Part shown: positions 44,572 through 52,499 of the stretch, one piece after another
How positions within the stretch are numbered: position 1 is the stretch's first letter
Layout of the letters: each line of letters begins with the position of its first letter
From: JBCBSZ01 sp039185015
GTDB lineage: Bacteria > Actinomycetota > Acidimicrobiia > Acidimicrobiales > Poriferisodalaceae
Direction: 5' to 3'
Assembly (NCBI GenBank): GCA_039185015.1
Contig: JBCDAU010000038.1
Coordinates: 1-52,854 of the forward strand
Length of the DNA: 52,854 nucleotides
Position numbers and translations under genes: made by a program
Notes under the pieces: model-generated
Database searches by the model: none
What the model saw: only the letters and a program-made list of their open reading frames with translations
Told to the model about the DNA's origin: nothing

Positions 44572-44602
44572 TGTGATCGACGTTCACAATTACTGTTAGT
44601 CT
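44572..44602 (+). promoter_or_regulatory. Promoter and candidate operator of binding-lipoprotein gene
   Basis: TAGTCT at 44597-44602 is the -10 box, 8 nt before ATG 44611. TGTGA (44572-44576) and TCACA (44584-44588), with 7 bp between, form a pseudo-palindrome at the -35 position. This would fit a repressor site. Confidence 0.45.
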
Positions 44603-44610
44603 GTCCGTCC

Positions 44611-45774
44611 ATGCGACTGCTCTCCTGCCGAACCACCCACCTCCGCGCGCCCGGCGGTCGGCGATCGCCCCTCCTCGCAGCGCTCGTCGGGCTCGCGCTC
44701 GTCGTCGGAGCGTGTGGCTCCGACTCCGACGAGGCCGACACGACGGACACGACCGAATCGGCTGCTCCCACCGACGCCGACACCGCGGAGGACGGTGTCG
44801 ACCCGACCGAACCCGAGACCAGCGAGCCGGACACCACCGAGGCGGTGCCGGAGTCCACCGAAGACGCCGGGTCCGCCGGCGACGGCGCGTTCCCGGTCAC
44901 CGTCGAGCACATCTTCGGCGAGACGACGATCGAGGATGAGCCGGAGACGATCGTCGCGCTCTCGGGCTCCATCCCGATCGACTGGCTCCTGAGCCTCGGC
45001 GTCGAGGACTTCGTGATCGTCGGTGATCGATGGGGAGCCGAGGGGGAGTACCAGGCCCCGCTGCCCGACGAGGTCGTCGTGCTCGCACGCCCCGAGGACC
45101 GCTCGCTCGTCAACCTCGAGGAGCTCGCGGCGATCGACCCCGACCTCATCATCGGTGCGGGTGCCCAGGGTGCTGAACCGGACCCGCTCTATGAGTTGAT
45201 CGAGCAGATCGCCCCCGTCGTCTACTTCGACGCCCAGGGCACGACCCTCGACTTCGTCGGTCGTCCGATCGCCGAGGCGACCGGACGACGGACCGAGTAC
45301 GACCGGATCGTCGCCGACTACGAGGCGCGGCTCGCCGACTTCGCCGACGGCGTCGGAACGACGGTCGATGGCAGGTCGGTGTCGATCGTCGCCCGCTTCG
45401 AGGGACGCGGTGACCTCCTCGTCACCGAGTTCTTCGCCGGCACGGGGCTCCTGTACGGCGTGTTGGGCTTCGACGCTCCGGCCGGCCTCGCCGAGCTCGA
45501 GTACGAGGCGGGCTTGCCGTTCGCGCCGATCAGCACCGAGCAGCTCGAGTTGGCCGACGCCGACGTCATCGTCTGTCTGCTCGCCGTCGGCTCCCTGTGC
45601 GACGAGATCCTCGGGGATCCGATCATCCAGGGCCTGGACGCGATCTCGGGTGGTCGGACCGCGACGATCGACTTCGGTCCGCTGGCCTACGCCAACGCGC
45701 CGCTTGCGTTCGATGCAGTGATGGATGCCATCGAGGAGCTGGTCGTTCCGCTCGCCGCCGCCACCGACGAATAG
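44611..45774 (+). CDS. Siderophore/metal ABC transporter substrate-binding lipoprotein
   Basis: The protein has 387 residues. A lipoprotein signal peptide ends in LVVGAC, so Cys becomes lipidated. An acidic Thr/Glu/Asp-rich linker of about 55 residues follows. The mature part is the FecB/FhuD-type two-lobe fold: TIVALSGSIPIDWLLSLGV at the start, NLEELAAIDPDLIIG at the helix that links the first lobe, and ADADVIVCLLAVGS in the second. It should bind ferric siderophore, haem or cobalamin outside the membrane. No permease or ATPase gene is adjacent, so it is an orphan. The frame is open far upstream, but ATG 44611 with its promoter and signal peptide is clear. Confidence 0.9.
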   Translation: MRLLSCRTTHLRAPGGRRSPLLAALVGLALVVGACGSDSDEADTTDTTESAAPTDADTAEDGVDPTEPETSEPDTTEAVPESTEDAGSAGDGAFPVTVEHIFGETTIEDEPETIVALSGSIPIDWLLSLGVEDFVIVGDRWGAEGEYQAPLPDEVVVLARPEDRSLVNLEELAAIDPDLIIGAGAQGAEPDPLYELIEQIAPVVYFDAQGTTLDFVGRPIAEATGRRTEYDRIVADYEARLADFADGVGTTVDGRSVSIVARFEGRGDLLVTEFFAGTGLLYGVLGFDAPAGLAELEYEAGLPFAPISTEQLELADADVIVCLLAVGSLCDEILGDPIIQGLDAISGGRTATIDFGPLAYANAPLAFDAVMDAIEELVVPLAAATDE

Positions 45775-45819
45775 CGCTGCGTGGCGAGGACGGCCTGATC
45801 CCTCGATCGGTCGCTCCGC

Positions 45820-45825
45820 TACCGT
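45820..45825 (+). promoter_or_regulatory. -10 box (TACCGT) of TetR gene, leaderless type
   Basis: TACCGT ends 6 nt before the ATG at 45832. Confidence 0.5.
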
Positions 45826-45831
45826 CTCGAC

Positions 45832-46521
45832 ATGGGAGCCGGAGCCGACGATGTGCGGGCGAGAACCGGTCACAAGGAGCAGCAACGGTCGCGTGCGAAG
45901 CCGGGTCCGGTGCGAAGGCTGTCGCGCGACCTCATCGTCGACGCTGTGCTCGAGGTCGGGCTCGATCACCTGACCATGGCCCGTGTCGCCGACCACCTCG
46001 GCGTCGCACCCGGCGGGCTCTACCGATACGTCGAGGATCGCGACGACCTGATCGCCGCGACTGCCGACCGCCTGATCTCCTCCGTGCCCTACAGCGATGC
46101 CGACAACTGGATCGACGTGCTCCGCGACGAGGCCTGGGCACGGTTCACACCGGCCGTCGACCACCTCGCGGTCGTCCGCGAGATCCGTGCGTCCAAGCGT
46201 CCGTCGCGTGCGGCGGGCGCGCGCTACCGATGGTGCATGGACCGGATGGTCGAGCTCGGGCTGTCATCCGAGGACGCTCTGCTCGCCGTCGACTCGATCG
46301 TCGATGTCGTCGACGACGGCATGCAGCAGATGGAGGCCGTCGCCAAGCGCATCGCCGAGCTGGGGATCGACGGGTTCGCGGATCAGATGTTCGAACCCGG
46401 TGGGCCGCACTCGGAAGCCATCCGAGCCGTCGCGCTCGACCTGAGGTCGTTCCTCGAGCGCAAGGTCGAGGTGGTCCTCGCGGGGCTCGAAGCGACGGTC
46501 CGGCCCCGCCAGGTGCGCTGA
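45832..46521 (+). CDS. TetR-family transcriptional regulator
   Basis: The protein has 229 residues. A basic N-terminal tail precedes the TetR DNA-binding domain (about 28-75): LSRDLIVDAVLEVGLDHLTM, then the helix-turn-helix RVADHLGVAPGGLYRYVEDRDDLI. The ligand domain shows a TetR_C-type helical pattern with WIDVLRDEAWARF. Ligand unknown. It follows the binding lipoprotein by 57 bp and may control it or the gene for the secreted protein downstream (inference). Confidence 0.9.
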   Translation: MGAGADDVRARTGHKEQQRSRAKPGPVRRLSRDLIVDAVLEVGLDHLTMARVADHLGVAPGGLYRYVEDRDDLIAATADRLISSVPYSDADNWIDVLRDEAWARFTPAVDHLAVVREIRASKRPSRAAGARYRWCMDRMVELGLSSEDALLAVDSIVDVVDDGMQQMEAVAKRIAELGIDGFADQMFEPGGPHSEAIRAVALDLRSFLERKVEVVLAGLEATVRPRQVR

Positions 46522-46604
46522 GCCCGCCGCTCGTCCGATCGTGCCGGGTTCGTGTGCCACGCGGCTGCCGAGCTTCGGGCGAGGCGGAGGAGCCGATGTC
46601 GACG

Positions 46605-46623
46605 CCGACCGACGAGTGGTCGG
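46605..46623 (+). terminator. Small hairpin after TetR gene
   Basis: A 6-bp stem CCGACC/GGTCGG (46605-46610 and 46618-46623) with a 7-nt loop lies 83 nt after the TetR stop. It is weak as a terminator. Confidence 0.3.
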
Positions 46624-46643
46624 ACCGCGGCGCATCGTGAGAT

Positions 46644-46668
46644 CCGCGGCACTAGGTTCACGCCGCGG
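46644..46668 (+). promoter_or_regulatory. Inverted repeat flanking a -10 box of the secreted-protein gene
   Basis: Arms CCGCGGC (46644-46650) and GCCGCGG (46662-46668) enclose an 11-bp spacer that contains TAGGTT (46654-46659). A bound dimer would cover the -10 region. The gene has a leader with GAGGA before ATG 46692. Confidence 0.45.
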
Positions 46669-46691
46669 GCACGTGCGATCGTGAGGAACGT

Positions 46692-49079
46692 ATGCGTCGC
46701 TCCGTGCTGATCCTGATGACTGCCGCGCTCTTCGTGGCAACCGTCGCCGTAGCTGGCGCCACAGACGAGGTGGCCGAGTCGGGTCCCGACCGGCGTGTCT
46801 CGCAGACCGGTCCGGACGACGACACCGGCTTCGACGCCGACGCCCCAGCCATCGCTCACGACCCGAGCACCGGACGGTCGCTCGTGGTGTGGACCGCCGA
46901 TGGCGCAGAGGGCGACGACGAGGACGAGGTCGAGGTCTGGGCTCGGTTGCTCGACGCCGACGGCGAACCCATCGGCGAGCAGCAGCAGCTGTCGGGACAG
47001 GAGGACGTCGAGGCGGTCAGGGCCGATGTCGCGTACGACGCCGTCACCGACCGCTTCCTCGTCACCTGGATCGCGGTACCCGACGACAGCGACGATCACG
47101 AGCTGCGTTCCCGGGTCGTCGGCAACGACGGAGTGCCGATCGGGGTGGTGGAGCTGGTCACGACCCGGCTCACGTCCGACGTGGCCGTCGACGGTGAGAA
47201 CGGACCGGCGATGGCCGCTGATCCCACCGGTGGCGCTGTCGTCACCTGGGTCGGGCGCGAAGGTCTGGCGGGCTTCGAGGTCGTCGCCGTCCGGATCGAT
47301 GCCGACGGCCGACCGGCGGGCGACGAGCAGCAGGTGTCGATCAGCGGTCCGGCGATGGATCCGGCCTTCGCGGCGTCGTTCCCGGCGGTCACCGCCGATC
47401 CGAGCGGCGGCTACGTGGTCGCCTGGACGGCGGACAGCGATGCGGCACCGCTCGTCGACGACGAGCTCGAGGTCTACGCCCGTCGACTCGGTGCCGATGC
47501 GGTCCCGACCGGCGACCAGGTCCGTGTGTCGGCGGCGGGACCCGACGGCGACGTGACCTTCCTCACCGAGGCTCCCGACGTCGCGGTCACACCGGCCGGC
47601 GAGGTGCTCGTGGTCTGGGAGGAGACGAGCCCTGGCCCCAAGTCGGAGGTGGTCGTGCGGCCGCTCGGCGCCGACCTCGTCCCGACCGCGGACGCCTCGG
47701 TGATCTCGACCGGCGGTGCCACCGCGGATGCGCAGTACCCGGTGGTCGTGCACAACGTCGTGAGCGGCGAGTACCTCGTCGCGTGGTCCGGGGATCCGGC
47801 GATCGCGCCGACCGTCGACGGCGAGTTGGAGATCTGGGCCCAACGCCTCGCAGCCGATCTCACCCCCCAGGAAGATCCGCTCCGGGTGTCGTCGATGGGC
47901 CCCGACGGTGACACCGGGTTCGGCGCGCAGCTGCCGGCCGTCGCACACGCACCCGAGGCGAACGACTACGCCGTCGTGTGGAGCGGCGACTCCAGCGGCG
48001 ACGGGCTGGTGCAGGGCGAGACCGAGATCTTCGTCCAGCCGCTGACGCAGGCCTCACCCCCGACGTCGCCGACGAACGTCGCCGCCGGCGTTCCCGGTCC
48101 GGGCCGGGTCCAGCTCAGCTGGGAGGCGCCCGAATTCGACGGCGGCTCCGACGTCACCGGCTACCGCATCTCGACCGCTGCCGGTCCGCTCACGGCCGTC
48201 GCCGGCTCCGTGACCAGCGTCGTGATCACGGGCTTGGAGCCCGGCGACTACACGCTCGGCGTCGAGGCGCTGAACGTCAACGGTGCCTCCGAGGTGGCCA
48301 CCTCCGAGGTCGTCATGGTCTCGGCCACCGGCTACTGGTTGCTCGAGACCGATGGCACCGTCTACCCCTTCGGCAACACCGAGGCGCTCGGCTCGCTCAC
48401 GCCGACCGCCGGCGTCACCGCCGTCGACATCGTCGCCGTGCCCAACAACACGGGCTACTGGGTCCTCGACACCAGCGGGACGGTGAGCGCCTTCGGTTCG
48501 GCGGTCGACCACGGCTCGGTCGTCGCCGACTCGCTCCTGGACGGCGAGGTCGTCACGACGATGTCCTCCACGCCCACCGGAGGTGGGTACTGGATCTTCA
48601 CGAACATCGGGCGAGCGGTCGCCTTCGGCGATGCGACGGACATCCCCGACCTCGTCGACCTCGAGATCGCCGCGCTGCTCAACGGGCCGATCGTCGACTC
48701 GGTCGCCACGCCGAGCGGGCTGGGCTACTACATGATCGGCTCCGACGGCGGCGTGTTCAGCCTCGGCGACGCCGAGTTCTACGGCTCGATGGGCGGCGTC
48801 GACCTCAACCAGCCGGTCAACGGCATCGTCCCCGACCCGGACGGTGTCGGCTACTGGCTGGTCGCCGGCGACGGCGGCGTCTTCGCGTTCGAGGCCGACT
48901 TCGTCGGCTCGATGGGTTCGACGCCGCTCAACGCACCGGTGGTCGGCATGGTCGCCTACGGCGACGCGTACCTGATGGTCGGTGCCGACGGCGGGGTGTT
49001 CAACTTCAGCGACCTCCCCTTCGTCGGCAGCCTCGGCGACACCCCACCGGATACCGGCATCGTCGCCATCGCTGCGTAG
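46692..49079 (+). CDS. Large secreted protein with two repeat domains and a fibronectin type III domain
   Basis: The protein has 795 residues and a signal peptide (RRSVLILMTAALFVATVAVAGA). Residues about 30-455 hold seven similar units with a core like GxYLVVWxxD followed by an acidic loop, EVxARxLxADGxPxG and a terminal LxVS strand, as expected for a seven-blade propeller. Residues about 456-545 form a fibronectin type III domain (PTSPTNVAAGVPGPGRVQLS to SEVATSEVV). Residues about 550-795 hold six units of type GYWLxxxDGxVxxFGxAxxxGS. No catalytic motif or sorting signal is seen. It resembles secreted carbohydrate- or surface-binding proteins. ATG 46692 follows GAGGA by 5 nt. Confidence 0.8.
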   Translation: MRRSVLILMTAALFVATVAVAGATDEVAESGPDRRVSQTGPDDDTGFDADAPAIAHDPSTGRSLVVWTADGAEGDDEDEVEVWARLLDADGEPIGEQQQLSGQEDVEAVRADVAYDAVTDRFLVTWIAVPDDSDDHELRSRVVGNDGVPIGVVELVTTRLTSDVAVDGENGPAMAADPTGGAVVTWVGREGLAGFEVVAVRIDADGRPAGDEQQVSISGPAMDPAFAASFPAVTADPSGGYVVAWTADSDAAPLVDDELEVYARRLGADAVPTGDQVRVSAAGPDGDVTFLTEAPDVAVTPAGEVLVVWEETSPGPKSEVVVRPLGADLVPTADASVISTGGATADAQYPVVVHNVVSGEYLVAWSGDPAIAPTVDGELEIWAQRLAADLTPQEDPLRVSSMGPDGDTGFGAQLPAVAHAPEANDYAVVWSGDSSGDGLVQGETEIFVQPLTQASPPTSPTNVAAGVPGPGRVQLSWEAPEFDGGSDVTGYRISTAAGPLTAVAGSVTSVVITGLEPGDYTLGVEALNVNGASEVATSEVVMVSATGYWLLETDGTVYPFGNTEALGSLTPTAGVTAVDIVAVPNNTGYWVLDTSGTVSAFGSAVDHGSVVADSLLDGEVVTTMSSTPTGGGYWIFTNIGRAVAFGDATDIPDLVDLEIAALLNGPIVDSVATPSGLGYYMIGSDGGVFSLGDAEFYGSMGGVDLNQPVNGIVPDPDGVGYWLVAGDGGVFAFEADFVGSMGSTPLNAPVVGMVAYGDAYLMVGADGGVFNFSDLPFVGSLGDTPPDTGIVAIAA

Positions 49080-49142
49080 GGGACTCGCGCCGGGGCAGGT
49101 GCACTGTGACCGGTGGCATAGGTGGTGCGGCGGAGCGCACCC

Positions 49143-49148
49143 GTACCC
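49143..49148 (+). promoter_or_regulatory. -10 box (TACCCT) of SulP gene
   Basis: TACCCT lies 52 nt before the ATG at 49201; the leader carries GAGGTG at the right distance. Confidence 0.35.
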
Positions 49149-49200
49149 TCGTCCGCTTCGCGCTGTCACGGTCCCGCACGGCAGCTTCACGAGGTGAACG

Positions 49201-50715
49201 ATGCCGTCCCGAATCGCACAGCTGGCCCCCTCTCGCGCGTGGCGCGACGAGTGGAAGGGCACCCCCCGCGTCGAACTGCTCTCGGGCCTCCTCGTCGCGC
49301 TGGCGTTGATCCCGGAGGCGATCTCGTTCTCGATCATCGCCGGCGTCGATCCGAAGGTCGGGCTCTACGCGTCGTTCGTGATCGCGATCTACATCGCCTT
49401 CTCGGGTGGCCGCCCGGGCATGATCTCCGCGGCGACGGGAGCGATGGCACTCGTGGTCGTGCCGTTGGTGGAGGAACACGGCGTCGGGTACCTGTTCGCC
49501 GCGACGATCCTCGCCGGCGTCATCCAGATCGGCCTCGGCCTGCTCGGGGTCGGCACGCTGATGCGCTTCGTGCCCCGAACCGTGATGGTCGGGTTCGTCA
49601 ACGCGCTGGCGATCCTGATCTTCCTCGCGCAGGTCCCGCACATCCTGTTGTCGGAGGACGGCGCCGACCGGACGCAGCTGCCGCTGAACCTGGCGTTCAT
49701 CGTCGCCGGTCTCGCGATCATCTACGGCCTGCCGCGGCTCACGACGGTGTTGCCGTCGCCGCTGGTGGCGATCGTCGTGCTCGCAGGTCTGGCCTCGGTG
49801 TGGGGTCTCGATCTCCCGACGGTCGGCGACATGGGGGCGCTGCCGTCGTCGCTGCCGACGCTCGGCCTGCCCGACGTGCCCATCACCCTCGAGACCCTCG
49901 AGATCATCCTGCCGTTCTCGATCACGCTCGCGCTCGTCGGTCTCCTCGAGTCGCTGCTCACCGCGCAGCTGCTGGACGATCTCACCGACACCGATTCGGA
50001 CAAGAACCGCGAGTCGAAGGGGCAGGGTGGCGCCAACGTCCTCACTGGCCTCTTCGGTGGCATGGCGGGCTGCGCCATGATCGGCCAGTCGATGATCAAC
50101 CACCGTTCCGGCGGCCGGACGCGGCTCTCCACGCTCGCCTCGGGCGTGTTCCTGCTAGCTCTCATCCTCGTCGCCGGTGACCTCGTCGCCGAGATCCCGA
50201 TGGGTGCGCTCGTGGCCGTGATGATCATGGTGTCGGTCAGCACCTTCGATTGGCGGAGCGTCTCGCCCTCACACCTCCGGGCCATGCCTCGTCCCGAGGT
50301 CGCCGTGATGGCGGTGACGGTCGGCATCGTCGTGATCACCCACAACCTCGCCTACGGCGTGCTCGCCGGCGTGCTGTTGTCGGCCGTGTTCTTCGTGCGC
50401 CACGTCGCACACCTGGTCGAGGTGACGAGCGTCGTCGATCCGGACAACACCGAGCGGCTCTACGCCGTGCACGGCCAGCTGTTCTTCGCGTCGACCAACG
50501 ATCTCGTGCACGGGTTCGACTACGACGCCGTGCGCGTGCAGCGGGTCGAGATCGACCTCAGCGGTGCCAGGATCTGGGACACCTCGGCGGTCGCTGCGCT
50601 GGACGCGGTCGTCGAGAAGTTCGCCGACCGCGGGATCCACGCCGAGCTCGTCGGCCTCAACCGGCACGCCGCCCGTCTGCACGACTCCACGACCGGCAAG
50701 GTCAGCACGCACTGA
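49201..50715 (+). CDS. SulP-family anion transporter with STAS domain
   Basis: The protein has 504 residues. The SulP membrane domain has about 12-14 hydrophobic helices with the family signature SGLLVALALIPEAISFSIIA and GVDPKVGLYASF at the N-terminus, and SKGQGGANVLTGLFGGMAG (Gln-x-x-x-Asn type) in the middle. The C-terminal STAS domain begins at about 405, with VEIDLSGARIWDTSAVAALD. Family members import or exchange sulfate, bicarbonate or other anions, or proton-coupled fumarate. The substrate cannot be decided. There are no sulfate-assimilation genes nearby. ATG 49201 follows GAGGTG. Confidence 0.92.
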   Translation: MPSRIAQLAPSRAWRDEWKGTPRVELLSGLLVALALIPEAISFSIIAGVDPKVGLYASFVIAIYIAFSGGRPGMISAATGAMALVVVPLVEEHGVGYLFAATILAGVIQIGLGLLGVGTLMRFVPRTVMVGFVNALAILIFLAQVPHILLSEDGADRTQLPLNLAFIVAGLAIIYGLPRLTTVLPSPLVAIVVLAGLASVWGLDLPTVGDMGALPSSLPTLGLPDVPITLETLEIILPFSITLALVGLLESLLTAQLLDDLTDTDSDKNRESKGQGGANVLTGLFGGMAGCAMIGQSMINHRSGGRTRLSTLASGVFLLALILVAGDLVAEIPMGALVAVMIMVSVSTFDWRSVSPSHLRAMPRPEVAVMAVTVGIVVITHNLAYGVLAGVLLSAVFFVRHVAHLVEVTSVVDPDNTERLYAVHGQLFFASTNDLVHGFDYDAVRVQRVEIDLSGARIWDTSAVAALDAVVEKFADRGIHAELVGLNRHAARLHDSTTGKVSTH

Positions 50716-50759
50716 GTTCTTGCCCAGCGGGTTCCAGCGGCTTCTGGATGACGGACCGG

Positions 50760-50834
50760 CCGCAGCCCGTCAGGGCGAGGACCTCGGTCGGAGGCTGGGG
50801 CTCCGGGGCCCCAGCCGGGTGATGACGCAGCTCA
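50760..50834 (-). repeat. 75-nt 3'-end element, copy B
   Basis: This is the second copy of the element at 16553-16627. On the minus strand it begins with the TGA of the acyl-CoA ligase and continues downstream. The hairpin (arms 50797-50805 and 50812-50820, loop 6 nt) is perfect over 9 bp; one pair is C-G where copy A has G-C. It lies between converging SulP and ligase genes. Confidence 0.75.
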
Positions 50835-52409
50835 GCTGACGCCGGAGTCGCGACCCTCCCAGAACGGCGCCCGCAGCTCGCGCTTGAGGACCTTCATGGC
50901 GCCGGACAGCGGGAGCGGCTCGGCGCGGAACTCCATCGTCTTGGGCACCTTGTAGCCGGCGATCTGCGCCCGCGTGTGCTCGAGGATCGACTCCTCGTCC
51001 GGCTCGACGCCGGGCATCGGCACGACGATGGCGTGCACCGCCTCGACCCACACGTCGTGCGGGATGCCGATGACCGCCACCTGGGCGACGTCCGGGTGGG
51101 TGCCCATCGCCGCCTCGACCTCGACCGAGTACACGTTCTCGCCGCCGGTGACGATCATGTCCTTCACCCGGTCGACGAGGAACAGGTAGCCGTCCTCGTC
51201 GACGTAGCCGGCGTCGCCGGTGTGGTACCAGCCACCCTCGAACACCTCGGCGGTGGCCTCGGGCTTGTTCCAGTACTCCCGCATCAGGGCGCCGGAGCGG
51301 AGCCACACCTCACCGGTCTCGCCCTGGGCGACCTGCTCGCCCTCGTCGTCGCGGATCGAGATCGAGGTGCCGTAGACCGGGCGGCCGGCGGCCCGGAGGC
51401 GCGGGCTGCCGAGCACGTGGTCCTCGGGCAGCAGGAAGGTCGCCGTCGAGGCCGCCTCGGTCATGCCGTAGCCGTTGATGAAGCCCAGGTTGGGCATGTC
51501 GGTCATGAGCTTCTCGAGCGTGGCCGGCGGCATCGGCGAGGCGCCGTAGACCAGCAGCTCCATGCTCGCCAGCTTCTCGGGCGAGTAGTTGTCGGTGCCG
51601 AGCATCATCCCGACCATCGTCGGGACCATGACCGTGCCGGTGACGCCCTCGGCGGCGATCAGGTCGGGCACGGCGCCCGGGTCGAACATGGGCATGACGA
51701 TGCTCTTCCCGCCGGTCGGCGGCAGCGACAGGATCCCGGACGTCGATGCCGCGTGGAACATCGGCGTCTGGTGGAGCCACACCATGTCCTCGTCGAAGTC
51801 GATGTAGAACGCGGCGTGGTACGTGTTGAGGATCTGGGCGCGCTGGTCGTGGAGCACGCCCTTCGGCAACCCGGTGGTGCCGCCGGTGTACATCAGCACG
51901 ACGATGCTGTCCTCGTCGGGCTCGGCGGGCACGTCGGGCGACGAGCCGGCGAGAAGCTCCTCGTAGTCGATGGCTCCGTCGATCTGGAGGTCGCCGATGT
52001 CGCCCATCGTCACGATCTGCCGGACGGCGAGCTCGTGCTCGGATGCGGCGATGGCGGCCTGCACGAGCGGGGCGAACATCCCGTCGGTGAAGACGACCTC
52101 GGTGCCGGAGTCGGCGAGGATGTAGGCGAGCTCAGGGGCGGCCAGTCGGAGGTTGAGCGGGTTGATCACCCCTCCGCCGAGGAACGCGGCGTGCCACAGC
52201 TCCATGTACCGGTGGGAGTTGATGGCCATCACGGCGAACCGGTCCTCGGCGCCGACGCCGAGCTCCTTGCCGAGCGCGGTCGCGAGGCGGAGCGCTCGGT
52301 CGGTGTGCTCGCCGAGCGTCGCCCGGTGGTCGCCGCAGACGACCGACTCGCGGTCTGCCATGGTCTCCACCGCGGGCAGCAGCAGACGCGGGTAGACGAG
52401 TTCCTTCAC
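50832..52409 (-). CDS. AMP-dependent acyl-CoA synthetase/ligase
   Basis: The protein has 525 residues from GTG 52409, with AGGAGGGG 6 nt upstream, a strong ribosome binding site. It activates a carboxylic acid with ATP and joins it to CoA. ANL-superfamily motifs: A3 MYTGGTTGLPKGVLHD (P-loop), A5 INGYGMTEA, A7 WYHTGDAGYVDEDGYL, A8 DRVKDMIVTGGENVYSVEVE and the catalytic Lys region YKVPKTMEFR to GAMKVLKRELR (A10). The N-terminal domain is typical of medium- or long-chain or aromatic acid ligases of the FadD-like type. Its 3' end has the 75-nt element. Confidence 0.93.
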   Translation of the reverse strand: MKELVYPRLLLPAVETMADRESVVCGDHRATLGEHTDRALRLATALGKELGVGAEDRFAVMAINSHRYMELWHAAFLGGGVINPLNLRLAAPELAYILADSGTEVVFTDGMFAPLVQAAIAASEHELAVRQIVTMGDIGDLQIDGAIDYEELLAGSSPDVPAEPDEDSIVVLMYTGGTTGLPKGVLHDQRAQILNTYHAAFYIDFDEDMVWLHQTPMFHAASTSGILSLPPTGGKSIVMPMFDPGAVPDLIAAEGVTGTVMVPTMVGMMLGTDNYSPEKLASMELLVYGASPMPPATLEKLMTDMPNLGFINGYGMTEAASTATFLLPEDHVLGSPRLRAAGRPVYGTSISIRDDEGEQVAQGETGEVWLRSGALMREYWNKPEATAEVFEGGWYHTGDAGYVDEDGYLFLVDRVKDMIVTGGENVYSVEVEAAMGTHPDVAQVAVIGIPHDVWVEAVHAIVVPMPGVEPDEESILEHTRAQIAGYKVPKTMEFRAEPLPLSGAMKVLKRELRAPFWEGRDSGVS

Positions 52410-52485
52410 GGCGGGCCCCTCCTGTGACGTGCTTCACGCCAGGGTATTGCGGCGCCGGCGTTCCGGCTCCCCGGGAGGCCGGCAC

Positions 52486-52491
52486 TACCGT
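52486..52491 (+). promoter_or_regulatory. -10 box (TACCGT) of DUF2332 gene, leaderless type
   Basis: TACCGT ends 8 nt before the GTG at 52500. Confidence 0.5.
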
Positions 52492-52499
52492 CGCCCCTC

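Larger units (their letters stand above)
44312..44610. other. Intergenic region before siderophore-type binding protein
   Basis: About 300 bp. It holds a possible minus-strand small ORF (44323-44562) and, at the downstream end, an A/T-richer promoter stretch with a palindrome and a -10 box. No RNA gene is recognised. Confidence 0.4.

Noticed and set aside
44572..44588. CRP/GlxR site
   Set aside because: Half-sites match but spacing is 7 bp, not 6. It is kept only as an unspecified palindrome.
44590..44608. IdeR/DtxR iron-box near the siderophore-binding gene
   Set aside because: Best alignment to TTAGGTTAGGCTAACCTAA matches only about 10 of 19 positions, not enough.
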